NCBI GenBank assembly: GCA_963716095.1
Contig: CAVQSV010000023.1
Span: forward strand, 186,001 to 250,000
Reading direction: 5' to 3'
DNA length: 64,000 nucleotides
Source: Sva-07 sp963716095
GTDB lineage: Bacteria; Actinomycetota; Acidimicrobiia; Acidimicrobiales; Ilumatobacteraceae
The notes below the pieces were generated by a model. The model searched no databases. It was not told the origin of the DNA and saw nothing but the letters and a program-made list of their open reading frames with translations. Both the position numbers and the translations under genes were made by a program. Numbering within the stretch: the stretch's first letter is position 1; each line of letters opens with the position of its first letter. Below, one piece after another: positions 24,807 to 36,794 of this stretch.

Positions 24807-27719
24807 GTACGAGAAACGGTACGTGCCCGGCGTGATGCGATAGCGGTCGAGCACGTCCGGGCCGCAACTCGCCGTGCCGAGCCCCCGGTGGACGACATCA
24901 GCGTGCACCACCAGCGTTCGTCGCGGCCGGAGGTCGGTTTCGTGCGCGGCCGCGTACAACTCGTCGACCGTGAACCGGGTGGCCGACACATGCAGCGTGG
25001 AGGGCTCGAGCGCCTCGAGTCGAACGACTCGTTCGGTGGCCGAATCGACGAACTCGAACCAGCGGCAGTCGGTTCGAAGACCGAACTCCTGCGGAACGAG
25101 GTACGGCGGCTGGTCGACGTCGGCGTCCCAGGTTCCGAGCAGGGCCCCACGGTTGCGGTCGGGATAGTTCTCGAGTGGACCTCGGCCGTACCAACGCACC
25201 CGGTCGAAGCCCCGGCCGAGTTCGAACGTGACGCCGATCCGCGCGAGGTCGACGAGATCGTCGGGCACCACCACCTCGTGGTGGTGGATGACCGAGCCGT
25301 CGTCGCGTTGCTCGATGTCGTGACGGTGGTCGACGAGCTCATCGGCGCCTCGACCGTCGACGCCTGCGCGCTGCCAACGGCCGAGCGCCTTCTCCTCCCG
25401 ATTGAACGCTTCACCGAGGTCGTCGCGCAGCTTGAGGCCGTCATTGTCGGTCGGCGCACGGAAGACCGCCAGCGAGACCGGCGCGACGAGCACCTCGTCG
25501 GCGAATTGTGCGCGGATCGTGCCGCCCACGACCTGATCGTGCGCATTTTTCGGATTGGGGGCGGGGTTGGGTGCGCCGACGGGGTGTTGGTCCCACGCGA
25601 CGAGATGTCCGGCCGGGGCCCACGGGGTGGCGCGGCGTTGTCGCCAACGAACGGTGCCATGGGCATCGCCGGCGTCGGGCAGCGCGAACGGCAACGCCAG
25701 CCTGACCGTCGACGACGGTGCGACATCGCCGAGGACGAGTTCGCCGGACTCGATGACGACGCCATCGACCAGCAGCTCCCAGTCGGCGCGGAGGTCGTCG
25801 AGGTCGGTGAAACTGCGCCGGTTGGTCACCGCGAAGTGGTCGCCGTCGAGTTCGACGACCACGGGGCGATGCACCCACGTGACCTCCTGCATCGCCGGAT
25901 GCGGCTGCAGATCTGACGACATCAGCCCATCGGCAACGAAGTTGCCGTCGTGGGGATCCTCTCCGAACTGCCCGCCGTAGGCGTACCCGCGTGTGCCGTT
26001 CGGCAGCCTCGTGAGCAGACCATGATCCTTCCACTCCCAGATGAAGCCGCCCTGCAAACCTGGCGTCCGGGTGATCACGTCCCAGTAGTCGGCGAGCGAA
26101 CCGTTCGAGTTGCCCATGGCGTGGCTGTACTCGCACATGATCAGCGGCCGATCGCCACGGCCCGACCGGCCGTAGGCCTCGATCGATTCGATCGTCGGGT
26201 ACATCGGGCACACCAGGTCGCTGGCCAGACGCCCACCATCGACCCAGCCGTCGTGGAAGACCGCGCCCTCGTAGTGCAGCGGCCGCGCGGGATCGACGTG
26301 GCGGATCCAAGCGGCCATGGCGTCGTGGTTCGCTCCGTAGCCGGCTTCGTTGCCGAGCGACCAGACGATGACGCTCGGATGATTGCGGTCGCGCTCGACC
26401 ATGCGGGCGCCCCGCGCGAGCCACGTCGACCGGTAACGAGGGTCGTCACACAGGCTCGTGTTGTACGCATGGCTCTCGAGGTTGGCTTCGTCGATGACGT
26501 ACATGCCGATCTCGTCGCACAGATCGAGCAGGCGCGGATCGTTCGGGTAGTGGGCGCATCGCAGCGCGGTGATGTTGTTCCGACGCATCGCCAGCAGGTC
26601 GTCGCGCATGTCGGCGACGGTGACCGCCTTGCCCCGGGTGGGGTGATGGTCGTGACGGTTGACCCCGAAGATCCAGATCGGTTCGCCGTTGACGAGCAAC
26701 TGCCGATCGCGCACCTCGACCGATCTGAACCCGACCACTTGGGTGTGCACTTCGGTGACCACATCGTTCGGATCGATCAGCTCGGCGACGACCCGGTAGC
26801 GCGTCGGCGACTCGGCCGACCAGGCATCGACGTCGGGCAACCGGAAGTCGGCCACGGCCGTGTGGCCGGTGAAGACGTACGGTCGCTCGAACTTGGATCG
26901 AACCCGGCCGGTCACCGCTGCGCCGAGGCGTCGGCCGCCGAGCGTCTCCACAGAGAATCTGACCTGCCACCCGGTGTCGGGCGGTTGCGGTCCATCGAGC
27001 GTGGCGGTGGCGGTGAGCGTTCCGGTGGTTGCGTCCAGTCCCGCATCGCAGACCAGGCGGGCCAGGTGCACCGCGGCGCGCGCCTCGACGAACACCTCGC
27101 GGTGCAGACCGGCCATCCACCACTGGTCCTGGTCTTCGACATAGCTCTGCGCACTCCAGCGGACCACGACGATGGCGATGTCGTTGATGCCGGCGTGGAC
27201 GTGCGAGGTGATGTCGTACTCGCTGGCGAGGCGGCTGTCGGTGCCGTAGCCGGCGAACGCTCCGTTGACGTACAGCGCATGGACGCTCTCGGCGCCACCG
27301 ATGTGCAACACCACCTGACGGTCGAGCCAGCCGGTCGGGATTCGCATGGTGCGGCGGTACACCCCGGTCGGGTTGCGGTCGGGCAACCGCGGCGGGGGGC
27401 CGGGAAACGGCATCTGCACGTTCGTGTACTGCGGCAGGTCGCCGACGTCTTGCAGTGTCCAGTTGCCCGGCACCGCCACCGTGGTCCACGCGGTGCCGCC
27501 GGCAGGCTTGGTCACCGCGGTGGCAGGCACGCGGTCGGGATGATCGAACAACCGGAAGTGCCAGCGACCGTCGAGCGCTCGACGCCAACGCGAGGGATGG
27601 TCGCTTCTCGCGTGCTCGAGCGTGTCGGCGGCCCGCGTCGGCGGCCGCATCGGGAGGCGGTCGATCTCGACGAGTTGCGGATCGGCCCACGGCCGGATGA
27701 CTCCGAGAGCAGGAAGCAT
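24795..27719 (-). CDS. lacZ: Glycoside hydrolase family 2 beta-galactosidase (LacZ-type)
   Basis: Hydrolyses terminal beta-galactosides. The 974-residue protein follows LacZ throughout: sugar-binding domain (VAVPGNWTLQDVGD, then YTNVQMPFPGPPP), the TIM barrel with the acid/base Glu458 in SLGNEAGYGANHD and the nucleophile Glu530 in MCEYSHAMGNSNGS, and the C-terminal domain with RVRWYGRGPLENYPDR. These positions are close to Glu461 and Glu537 of the E. coli enzyme. No signal peptide is visible, so it is cytoplasmic. No sugar transporter or regulator lies next to it, so the natural substrate is open. The call to the LacZ family is firm; "lacZ" as a gene name is by similarity. Confidence 0.94.
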   Translation of the reverse strand: MLPALGVIRPWADPQLVEIDRLPMRPPTRAADTLEHARSDHPSRWRRALDGRWHFRLFDHPDRVPATAVTKPAGGTAWTTVAVPGNWTLQDVGDLPQYTNVQMPFPGPPPRLPDRNPTGVYRRTMRIPTGWLDRQVVLHIGGAESVHALYVNGAFAGYGTDSRLASEYDITSHVHAGINDIAIVVVRWSAQSYVEDQDQWWMAGLHREVFVEARAAVHLARLVCDAGLDATTGTLTATATLDGPQPPDTGWQVRFSVETLGGRRLGAAVTGRVRSKFERPYVFTGHTAVADFRLPDVDAWSAESPTRYRVVAELIDPNDVVTEVHTQVVGFRSVEVRDRQLLVNGEPIWIFGVNRHDHHPTRGKAVTVADMRDDLLAMRRNNITALRCAHYPNDPRLLDLCDEIGMYVIDEANLESHAYNTSLCDDPRYRSTWLARGARMVERDRNHPSVIVWSLGNEAGYGANHDAMAAWIRHVDPARPLHYEGAVFHDGWVDGGRLASDLVCPMYPTIESIEAYGRSGRGDRPLIMCEYSHAMGNSNGSLADYWDVITRTPGLQGGFIWEWKDHGLLTRLPNGTRGYAYGGQFGEDPHDGNFVADGLMSSDLQPHPAMQEVTWVHRPVVVELDGDHFAVTNRRSFTDLDDLRADWELLVDGVVIESGELVLGDVAPSSTVRLALPFALPDAGDAHGTVRWRQRRATPWAPAGHLVAWDQHPVGAPNPAPNPKNAHDQVVGGTIRAQFADEVLVAPVSLAVFRAPTDNDGLKLRDDLGEAFNREEKALGRWQRAGVDGRGADELVDHRHDIEQRDDGSVIHHHEVVVPDDLVDLARIGVTFELGRGFDRVRWYGRGPLENYPDRNRGALLGTWDADVDQPPYLVPQEFGLRTDCRWFEFVDSATERVVRLEALEPSTLHVSATRFTVDELYAAAHETDLRPRRTLVVHADVVHRGLGTASCGPDVLDRYRITPGTYRFSYRLA

Positions 27720-27763
27720 GGCCGGTCAGTCTTCCAGACCGGTGAACGAGAACCGGAAGCGGC

Positions 27764-28759
27764 TCAGGCGCCGTCGTGGACCCAGACCGGGGTGCGAAGC
27801 GGCATGACGCCGCTGTCCCAGATCCAGTCCATCGCCGGCACGCTCACGCGAACGCACCCGTGCGAGGCCGGGTAGTTCGGGATGCTGTTCGATCCGTGCA
27901 CGGCAACGCCTCCGACGAAGTACTTCGGACGGTAGATCTTGCCGAGATCGCCTTCCCACCATCCGTCGGGCCGTTCACGGTTGACGTCGTGCAGCCCGCT
28001 CGGTGTGAGTGACACACCGGAGATGACTTCGCCGGGCGTGTTCTGATCCGCCTCTGTGTAGGCCTCGCCGTTGCCGGTCGAGGTGTTCAGGATCCACTCG
28101 GTCTTGCCATCGATGACGAAGAACAGCACCTGCTTGGCCTTGTCGACCTCGACCAGGGTGCCCGAGTTCGCACGGGCGATCGGGCGCAACGTCATGTTGG
28201 TGAGGGCGTCGGCGGTGCGCTGGTCGACCTTGCCGTCGGCCTCGAAGCCCATGTACTTCTCGAACGCCATCACCGCTTGACGGGTGGTGAGGCCGTATTG
28301 ACCGTCGGCAGCGCTGATCCAGAAGCCGAGCTCGAACAACCGGAGCTGGATGCGGGTGGTCTCTTGACCATTGCTCGTGCCGACTGCCTGCAGCGGCGGG
28401 TCGAGGACCTCGACCGGGACGATGTTGACCGGCACGGTGGTCGTCGGCGCGGCGGTGGTGGTGGGTGCCGCCGTCGTGGTGGGTGCAGCGGTGGTGGTGG
28501 GCGCAGCGGTGGTCGGTGGTGCGGTGGTCGTCGGAGCCTCACTCGTCGCGGTGACGCTGTCCTCGGTGACGGCGTCCTCGGTGGAGGCGTTGTCGGCGCT
28601 CACGGCATTGACGACCGCCGCAGGCTCGGCGGCCCCGGCCCCGTCGGCGCCGTCGGCACCGGTTCCGCTGGTGACCGCGGTGGAGCAGCCGGCGATGGCG
28701 ACGAGCCCGAACACCACCAGGGTGCCGATCTTGGCGCGCTTGCGTTCCTGTTCCACCAC
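27764..28759 (-). CDS. L,D-transpeptidase lipoprotein with peptidoglycan-binding domain
   Basis: Cross-links peptidoglycan 3-3 or attaches proteins to it. From a GTG at 28757-28759 (28756 is an alternative) the protein is 331 residues. It has a lipoprotein signal with lipobox IAGC (Cys25), a Thr/Ala/Pro linker built of APTTTA repeats, a peptidoglycan-binding domain (RIQLRLFELGFWISAADGQY, then TTRQAVMAFEKYMG), and a YkuD catalytic domain with GGVAVHGSNSIPNYPASHGCVRV, where Cys302 is the nucleophile. It should act on the outer face of the membrane. The repeat-rich linker may vary in length between strains. Confidence 0.93.
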   Translation of the reverse strand: MVEQERKRAKIGTLVVFGLVAIAGCSTAVTSGTGADGADGAGAAEPAAVVNAVSADNASTEDAVTEDSVTATSEAPTTTAPPTTAAPTTTAAPTTTAAPTTTAAPTTTVPVNIVPVEVLDPPLQAVGTSNGQETTRIQLRLFELGFWISAADGQYGLTTRQAVMAFEKYMGFEADGKVDQRTADALTNMTLRPIARANSGTLVEVDKAKQVLFFVIDGKTEWILNTSTGNGEAYTEADQNTPGEVISGVSLTPSGLHDVNRERPDGWWEGDLGKIYRPKYFVGGVAVHGSNSIPNYPASHGCVRVSVPAMDWIWDSGVMPLRTPVWVHDGA

Positions 28760-28847
28760 GGTCGGTGAGCCTAACGGCGATCGGGCAAAGGGTGTCGGCA
28801 CGTGCTCAAGTTCCGTCGATCCGCTGTACGGACCTCCGGTTCCGTTG

Positions 28848-29768
28848 TCATCTCGTGGCAAACGGCGGCGCAGGACACGGTTCGGAGGTGAGAGCGGTCC
28901 GATCGAAGCGATCGACGAGGTCACGGAGGGTGACCGGTCGGTGCGCTCCGAGACCGAGCGACGCTGCGATCCAGGCGACGATCTCGGCGGGACCGATCCC
29001 AGCCCGTTCTGCGAGATCGGCCATCGTGATCGGCGCGCCACGTCGCTTCGCGAGGCGGTCACCGTTGGCGTCGACCACCAACGGTACGTGCAGGTAGGTC
29101 GGCTGCGGATAGCCGAGGAGATGCTGCAGGTGGATCTGCCTCGGGGTGGACGACAGCAGATCGTCGCCTCGTACCACCTCGGTGACACCTTGGGCAGCGT
29201 CATCGACGACGACGGCGAGGTTGTACGCCGGGACCCCGTCGTTTCGTCGCAGTACGACGTCGTCGACGCGCCCGGAGAACCGGCCGTGGACGATGTCGTC
29301 GACGTCGACCTCGCGCCCGTCGGTGCGCAGTCGCAGTGCCGGGCGCCGTCCTTGACTGAGCCGGTCCGAGCGCTCGACGGCGGTGAGATCTCGGCACGTG
29401 CCCGGGTACGAACCAGGGGGGCCGTGCGGAGCCTGCGACGCAGATTCGATCTCGTCGCGGATCTCGCGGCGGGTGCAATAGCACTCGTAGACCAGACCGC
29501 GGGCTGCGAGATCGTCGATCGCAGCGTCGTAGCGAGCGAAGCGTTCGCTCTGGCGGATGACGGCACCGTCCCAGTCGATCCCGACGGCGCCGAGATCATC
29601 GAGTTGCGACTGCTCGATCCGGACGTTCGCCTGGTGCCGATCGAGGTCTTCCATACGCACGATGAAGTCGTCACCGCGCGATCGCGCCGACAGCCAGGCA
29701 ATGGCTGCGGTCCGCAGGTTGCCGAGGTGGAGGTCACCGGTCGGGGAGGGAGCAAATCGACCGGCCAC
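28848..29768 (-). CDS. gluQ: Glutamyl-Q tRNA(Asp) synthetase
   Basis: A truncated glutamyl-tRNA synthetase paralogue that attaches glutamate to the queuosine base of tRNA-Asp. It has the HIGH-like motif in RFAPSPTGDLHLGNL, the zinc-binding CYC plus SYPGTC set, and DRLAKRRGAP in place of KMSKS, but lacks the anticodon-binding domain. About 306 residues from GTG 29766-29768, a normal size. Reading can be extended to an ATG at 29820-29822, but that would leave almost no space to the divergent gene at 29826. The very long further upstream extension is antisense to that gene and is not coding. Confidence 0.9.
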   Translation of the reverse strand: MAGRFAPSPTGDLHLGNLRTAAIAWLSARSRGDDFIVRMEDLDRHQANVRIEQSQLDDLGAVGIDWDGAVIRQSERFARYDAAIDDLAARGLVYECYCTRREIRDEIESASQAPHGPPGSYPGTCRDLTAVERSDRLSQGRRPALRLRTDGREVDVDDIVHGRFSGRVDDVVLRRNDGVPAYNLAVVVDDAAQGVTEVVRGDDLLSSTPRQIHLQHLLGYPQPTYLHVPLVVDANGDRLAKRRGAPITMADLAERAGIGPAEIVAWIAASLGLGAHRPVTLRDLVDRFDRTALTSEPCPAPPFATR

Positions 29769-29825
29769 GCCGACAGTGTTGCGGATCGACGCGGCGATGG
29801 GTGCACCATCTCCTACAGTCATGGG

Positions 29826-31172
29826 ATGCGGTGTCCTCGCTGCGGGATCGAGGTCTCGGAGCATCAGAAGTTCTGCCACGAGTGTGGGGCCGACCTGTCG
29901 GTGGAAACTCCAGCGGCCCGAGCCGTCGCTGCGACCGAACCGGTCGACGTCGCCGAACCGGTCGAGGTGACCGAACCGGTCGATCTGGCAGAACCGGTCG
30001 AGGTGACCGAACCCGTCGATCTGGCAGAACCGGTCGACGTGACCGAACCGGTCGACGTGACCGAACCGATCGAGGTGACCGAACCGGTCGAGGTAGCTGA
30101 AGCGGTCGCCGTCACCGAACCGATCGAGGTCGCCGAACCGGTCGAGGTGACCGAACCGATGGGAGTGCTCGCACCACCGACCACCGACGAGGTGTTCGCA
30201 CCTCCGGTGACCGCGGAGATGCCCGCGGTCTTCGACGGTCACGACGACCTCAGTGACTACCCGGCCCCGCGTGAACCGTTCCAGATCCGAATCGTGTTCC
30301 TGCTGGCGATCTTCGGCGCCGCCGCGATGCTGATGGCGATCGTTGCCGACGTCATCGACCTCCGAACCACACGTCCAACACCTGGAATCACCACTGGCCC
30401 ACAGTCGTTGGACGACCTCGGCTCGAACCTCGCTGTCGCGGGATTCATCGGCACGGCACTGATGGTGATCGGCGGGCTGCTGACGTGCTTCGGGCTCCGC
30501 TGGGGCGCCGGACTGGCGGGCGGAGCCGGCTTGGCGGTCGCCGGTTGGGCTGGACTGTCGATCGGCCTCGCGGAGTTCCCGATCGCCGTGGCCGAGTCGA
30601 TCACGCGCACGTCGTCGGTGCAGTTCACGCTGCGGGTCACCCGCGACCTGGGGTTCTGGCTGATCGTCGGGATCGGCGTCATCGGCCTCATCGTCTTCTT
30701 CGCATCGCTCCGGTCGATCGGCAGTGGCGGCCGCCCGGCGCTCAATCCCCTCGTCGCTGCGATCACGGCGGTCGCCATGGTCGTGCTGGCGTTCGGCCCG
30801 CTCGTCCCGGTCAACGACGCCGTGTTCGCCGACAACTTCCGCTCCGTCGACCCCAACCGAGACCTCCCTGCAGCGTTCTTCGCCGGCCGCCTCGGCCAGG
30901 TGGGCCTCATCGCACTGGCGGGAGTGGTCGGCATGTTGATCGTGCGGAGCTACGGGCTCGGCCTGGCCGCCGGAGGCGCGAGCGTTCCCCTGTGGCTGTG
31001 GTTCACGTCGCTCGGTGAGATCGGCTCGAACCCGGTGGGCATCGCCTACCTGAACCCTGGCGCCGACAACACCGTGCCGCACGCGGTCACCACGGTCGGC
31101 ATGGTCGCCACGTTGGCGTTGCTGGTGGTCGCCGCCGCGCTCGCGACGCACCGACTCACCAGATCCAGGTAG
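29826..31172 (+). CDS. Zinc-ribbon membrane protein with acidic hexapeptide repeats
   Basis: A 448-residue protein of unknown function. Residues 1-24 form a zinc ribbon (CPRCG and CHECG). Residues 37-109 are twelve copies of a hexapeptide of the form EP[VI][ED][VL][TA], acidic and probably extended. From about residue 155 there are six to seven membrane helices (IVFLLAIFGAAAMLMAIVADV onward). The zinc ribbon and repeats should be cytoplasmic. The repeat region has an equally regular reading in the antisense direction, which is a by-product of the 18-nt period. No family is recognised for the membrane part. Confidence 0.85.
   Translation: MRCPRCGIEVSEHQKFCHECGADLSVETPAARAVAATEPVDVAEPVEVTEPVDLAEPVEVTEPVDLAEPVDVTEPVDVTEPIEVTEPVEVAEAVAVTEPIEVAEPVEVTEPMGVLAPPTTDEVFAPPVTAEMPAVFDGHDDLSDYPAPREPFQIRIVFLLAIFGAAAMLMAIVADVIDLRTTRPTPGITTGPQSLDDLGSNLAVAGFIGTALMVIGGLLTCFGLRWGAGLAGGAGLAVAGWAGLSIGLAEFPIAVAESITRTSSVQFTLRVTRDLGFWLIVGIGVIGLIVFFASLRSIGSGGRPALNPLVAAITAVAMVVLAFGPLVPVNDAVFADNFRSVDPNRDLPAAFFAGRLGQVGLIALAGVVGMLIVRSYGLGLAAGGASVPLWLWFTSLGEIGSNPVGIAYLNPGADNTVPHAVTTVGMVATLALLVVAAALATHRLTRSR
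29937..30152 (+). repeat. Twelve tandem 18-nt repeats inside the zinc-ribbon protein gene
   Basis: Consensus unit GAACCGGTCGAGGTGACC with a few base changes per copy, coding for EPVEVT/EPVDVA/EPVDLA hexapeptides. The near identity of neighbouring units (for example VDLA-VEVT pairs) suggests recent slippage or unequal exchange. All units are in frame. Confidence 0.92.
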
Positions 31173-31177
31173 GTGGA

Positions 31178-31195
31178 TCGGGCGTCTGAGCCCGA
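31178..31195. terminator. Short hairpin between convergent genes
   Basis: TCGGGC pairs with GCCCGA around a GTCTGA loop, 6 nt after the zinc-ribbon gene and 32 nt before the meaB stop. The loop is similar to the centre of the GGGGTCTGACCCC family. Probable terminator. Confidence 0.5.
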
Positions 31196-31226
31196 CATCC
31201 CCGTCGCCGGGTTCGAGCTCTGTGGT

Positions 31227-32243
31227 CTACGACGGCGGGAGCGTCGCCGATTCGTAGGCCTCGAGCAGCGCCGTGGCCGCGCTCGTCGGCGTGGCGGTTC
31301 CCGAGCGGAGGGCGTCGACGAGGGTCGGGGTGAGCGCCTGCACCGCTGGGTGCGCTCGCAGGTGGCCGACCAGACGCTCCTCGACCGCCGTCCACATCCA
31401 ACGCACCTGTTGCTCGTCGCGTTTGGCTTCGAGGGCACCGGTTCGTTCGAGCGTGATGCGGTGCGACTCGATCTGCTGCCAGATCTCGGCGAGACCTCGA
31501 TCTTCGATGGCGCTGCACGTGAGCACGGGCGGTGACCAGTCGGCGTTGATCGGCTGGAGCAGGTGGAGCGCATCGGCGAGTTCGCGGGCCGCCGCCTGCG
31601 CTTCGATCACATGGCTGCCGTCGGCTTTGTTGATGGCGACGATGTCGGCGAGTTCGAGCACGCCCTTCTTGATGCCCTGGAGCGAGTCGCCGCTGCGAGC
31701 GAGGAGCAGCACGAGGAAGCAGTCGACCATGTCGGCCACCGCGGTCTCCGACTGGCCGACGCCGACGGTCTCGACGAGCACGACGTCGAATCCGGCTGCC
31801 TCGACCACCACGATCGCCTCTCGGGTCGCCCGCGCAACGCCGCCGAGCGTGCCGGACGTCGGCGAGGGCCGGATGTAGGCATCTGGTTCGTAAGCGAGGC
31901 GCGCCATCCGCGTCTTGTCACCGAGGATGCTGCCACCGGACACGGTCGAGGAGGGGTCGACAGCGAGCACGGCCACTCGGTGCCCATCGCCGATCAGCAT
32001 CGTGCCGAACGCGTCGATGAACGTCGACTTGCCCACCCCGGGCACACCACTGATCCCGACCCGCTGGGCCGAACCGGCATGTGGGGTCAGTCGTACCAGG
32101 AGTTCCTGGGCGGTGTCCTGGTGATCGGCGCGGGTCGATTCGACGAGGGTGATCGCCTTGGCGATCTGGGCGCGCCGGCCGGCGAGCACACCATCCACGA
32201 GCGCATCGAGGTCGACTCGCCGCCGCCTCGCAGGGGTGGCCAT
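31227..32243 (-). CDS. meaB: Methylmalonyl-CoA mutase-associated GTPase MeaB
   Basis: G-protein chaperone that gates B12 delivery to methylmalonyl-CoA mutase and protects it from inactivation. The P-loop GVPGVGKST is at residues 66-74, with AVDPSSTVSGGSILGDKTRM (switch region), VETVGVGQSE (the base of switch II) and NKADG for guanine binding. The 338-residue length is normal for MeaB/ArgK. It lies 5 nt downstream of mutB in the same operon, which makes the role assignment firm. Confidence 0.95.
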   Translation of the reverse strand: MATPARRRRVDLDALVDGVLAGRRAQIAKAITLVESTRADHQDTAQELLVRLTPHAGSAQRVGISGVPGVGKSTFIDAFGTMLIGDGHRVAVLAVDPSSTVSGGSILGDKTRMARLAYEPDAYIRPSPTSGTLGGVARATREAIVVVEAAGFDVVLVETVGVGQSETAVADMVDCFLVLLLARSGDSLQGIKKGVLELADIVAINKADGSHVIEAQAAARELADALHLLQPINADWSPPVLTCSAIEDRGLAEIWQQIESHRITLERTGALEAKRDEQQVRWMWTAVEERLVGHLRAHPAVQALTPTLVDALRSGTATPTSAATALLEAYESATLPPS

Positions 32244-32248
32244 CGCCG

Positions 32249-34470
<2,222 letters not shown>

Positions 34471-34474
<4 letters not shown>

Positions 34475-36396
34475 GACGGCGCTCCGATCGTGTCGAGTGC
34501 GGTTCGTAGCGTGGTGACGATGTCGCCACCGGCGGCGATCTGCTCGTCGACGCCGGCATCGGCGAGTTCGTCGTCCATCCCGCGAGGTCTGCCCGCGAGG
34601 TAGATGCGGGCGGGCGAAGCGGCAGCGAGTTCAGCGGTGACGGCGACGGCATGGTCGGCGTAGACCGGGTCGCTCGCGCAGATGCACACCAGTGCGGCGC
34701 CGCTCGCCTCGAACGCCTGGCGGATCGCTGTGGGGTCGTCGGAGCTGTCACCCACGGTCGCCTCGATCCCACCCGCTTCGAACAGGTTCCTCGCGAACGC
34801 CACGCGTGCCGCGTTGGAGGCCGTCGAGCCGACCGCGGCGAGGAACACCCTCGGGCGGCCGGAGGACGCTGCCAGCTGGTCGGCGCGCTGGCGCTGGTGC
34901 TCGATCGGGTCGGCGTAGCGGTGCCGCTGCAGCGGAGCAAAGGCTGCGGTCGGCGGATCGGCGGTGGGTGCTGTCGGGGCAACGGCGACGTCGGGAACGA
35001 CGTCGTCGGCGATGTTGGGGAACTCGCTCACGCCGGTCATCGGCATCTTGCGGGTGGCAACGGCGTGGTCACGGCGGGCGCGGGTCGCGTCGACTCGTGC
35101 CTGCAGCAGACCCTGCTGAACCGCGTCGACCAGTCCACCAGCACGTTCGAGCTCCTGCATGAAGTCCCAGGCGGCATTCGCCAGCTGGTCGGTCAGTTGC
35201 TCGACGTACCAGGAGCCTCCGGCGATGTCGATCACCTTGGCGAGGTTGCTCTCCTCGATCAGCACCAGCTGGGTGTTTCGGCACATGCGCCTGCCGAGCT
35301 CGCTGCCACCGGTGACGAGCAGTTCGTCGTGCGGCAGGATCGTGACGGCGTCGGCGCCGCCGACACCGGCGCCGAAGCACTCGACGGTGCCGCGCAGCAG
35401 GTTGACCGACACGTCGTAGCGCGACGCCGCGGCTGCGGAGGAGACCGCGTGTTGACGCTGCGTCTGCGCTTCGTCGCTCGCGCCGGACACCGAGGCGATG
35501 CGCTGCCAGACCCGCCGGGCGGCGCGCAGCTTGGCGATCGTGAGGAACTGGTCGGGGGTCGCAGCGAATCTGAACTCGAGCTGGCCGAATGCGTCATCGA
35601 CCGACAGGCCGGCCTCGGTGAGCGCACGCACGTACTGCAGGCCAGACGACGCGGCGTAGGCGAGTTCGTCGACGTCACCACCACCCGCTTCGTGCACGAC
35701 GGTGGCGTCGACGACGATCGAGCGGACCTCGGGGAAATCGTCGGCGCAGCGCTGCGCGATGGCGGCCGTCTTCGAGAGGTCGGCAGCGATGTCTCCTGTC
35801 GCGGTGCTCGCCCAGCGACCGAGCGGGTCGAGGCCGAGCGAGGTGGTTGCCTCGTCGGGTGAGATGCCACGACGGCCGAGGAGGTCGAGCATCGCCGCTG
35901 CGGCGGCGCGCTCGTCGGCGGCGTTGCACAGCACCACTGGGGCGAGATCGAGCAGCACTCCGTCGAGTGCGGCGTCGAGGTAGTCGACGTCGACCCCGGC
36001 GACGTTCGACACGTCGAGTACGACGGACGTGGCGCCCCGTTCGAGTTCGTCGAGCACGCGCCGTGCCACCTCGGCGGCATCGCCGGTGGCCAGGACGCGC
36101 TGGCGGACGTCCCATCCGTAGCTGCGATGCGCGAGTGGTGTGGTGCCGCGGGTGAACGGAGCAGCGCCGGGCAGGCCGGGTTCGGGGGCGTCACCACGGT
36201 CGGTGTAGAGCGGTTGGATCACCAGCCCGTCGACGGTGTGCGTCACGAGGTCGCGCTCGAAGCGCTCGGCGAGCTGTTCGGGCGTCAGCTCCTGACCGCC
36301 TCGGCCGAGCACCTTGTCGACAGCGGCGCGCCACTGCTCCAGCGTGGTCGGGGGGAACTGGTCGGCCAGGCTCGGGCCTGCCGACGAATCGGTCAT
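34471..36396 (-). CDS. mutA: Methylmalonyl-CoA mutase small subunit
   Basis: Non-catalytic partner of MutB in the heterodimeric actinobacterial mutase. The barrel domain is recognisable (GYDVRQRVLATGDAAEVARRVL, then AYAASSGLQYVRALTEAGLS and RNTQLVLIEES), and the C-terminal flavodoxin-like fold is present (GRPRVFLAAVGSTASNAARV, then AGRPRGMDDELADAG), but the DxHxxG cobalamin motif is absent, as expected for this subunit. Start at the ATG 36394-36396; GTG 36405 is possible. The product is 641 residues. It leads the operon; tRNA-Leu lies 75 nt upstream on the same strand. Confidence 0.93.
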
Positions 36397-36471
36397 CGAC
36401 TCCACCGGGTCGACTCTACCGAGGCGACTTCCAGCGGCCCGCACCCACACCGGACGCGACCGTTCGTGTTG

Positions 36472-36554
36472 TGCGCGAGGGGGGACTTGAACCCCCACGC
36501 CCTTTCGGACACCAGCACCTGAAGCTGGCGCGTCTGCCATTCCGCCACTCGCGC
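36472..36554 (-). tRNA. tRNA-Leu(CAG)
   Basis: Acceptor GCGCGAG/CTCGCGC, anticodon stem CCAGC/GCTGG around TTCAGGT (anticodon CAG), long variable arm and T loop GGTTCAAGTC. The discriminator is A and is followed by CAA, so CCA is not encoded here, unlike the three other tRNA genes in the window. Confidence 0.94.
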
Positions 36555-36615
36555 AAGTGGAGCACGAACGTTAGCGCTCAGAGCCACGCTTGGCACGCGC
36601 GACGTCTGCGCCCGA

Positions 36616-36720
36616 AGCGATGAGCGAACGCACCAGATGCGGCCAGTTCGCTCATCGCTCGGGGGTCTGGGCGCACCGCGATGAGCGAACGCACCGAATA
36701 CGGCCAGTTGGCTCATCGCT
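36616..36720. repeat. Tandem pair of 43-44-nt hairpin repeats, period about 61 nt
   Basis: Copies at 36616-36659 and 36678-36720 share a stem GCGATGAGCGAA with TTCGCTCATCGC (one base changed in copy 2) and a GGCCAG loop segment. They fill the leaderless gap between tRNA-Leu and fhaA, where I see no gene. The layout matches the pair at 22487-22606 with an unrelated sequence. Confidence 0.8.
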
Positions 36721-36794
36721 GCGAAGGGTGGTGATCGGGTGGGCCCGAGCGACGGTGAGAGACCTGGTGGGGGCAGTAGTCTGGCGACCCACCT

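Noticed and set aside
29937..30152. CRISPR-like array
   Set aside because: The repeats are contiguous 18-nt coding units without spacers and in frame with a protein.
29769..31151. A long in-frame extension upstream of gluQ on the minus strand
   Set aside because: It lies antisense to the zinc-ribbon protein gene and reads the 18-nt repeat as RFGHLD units; synthetases of this family have no such extension.
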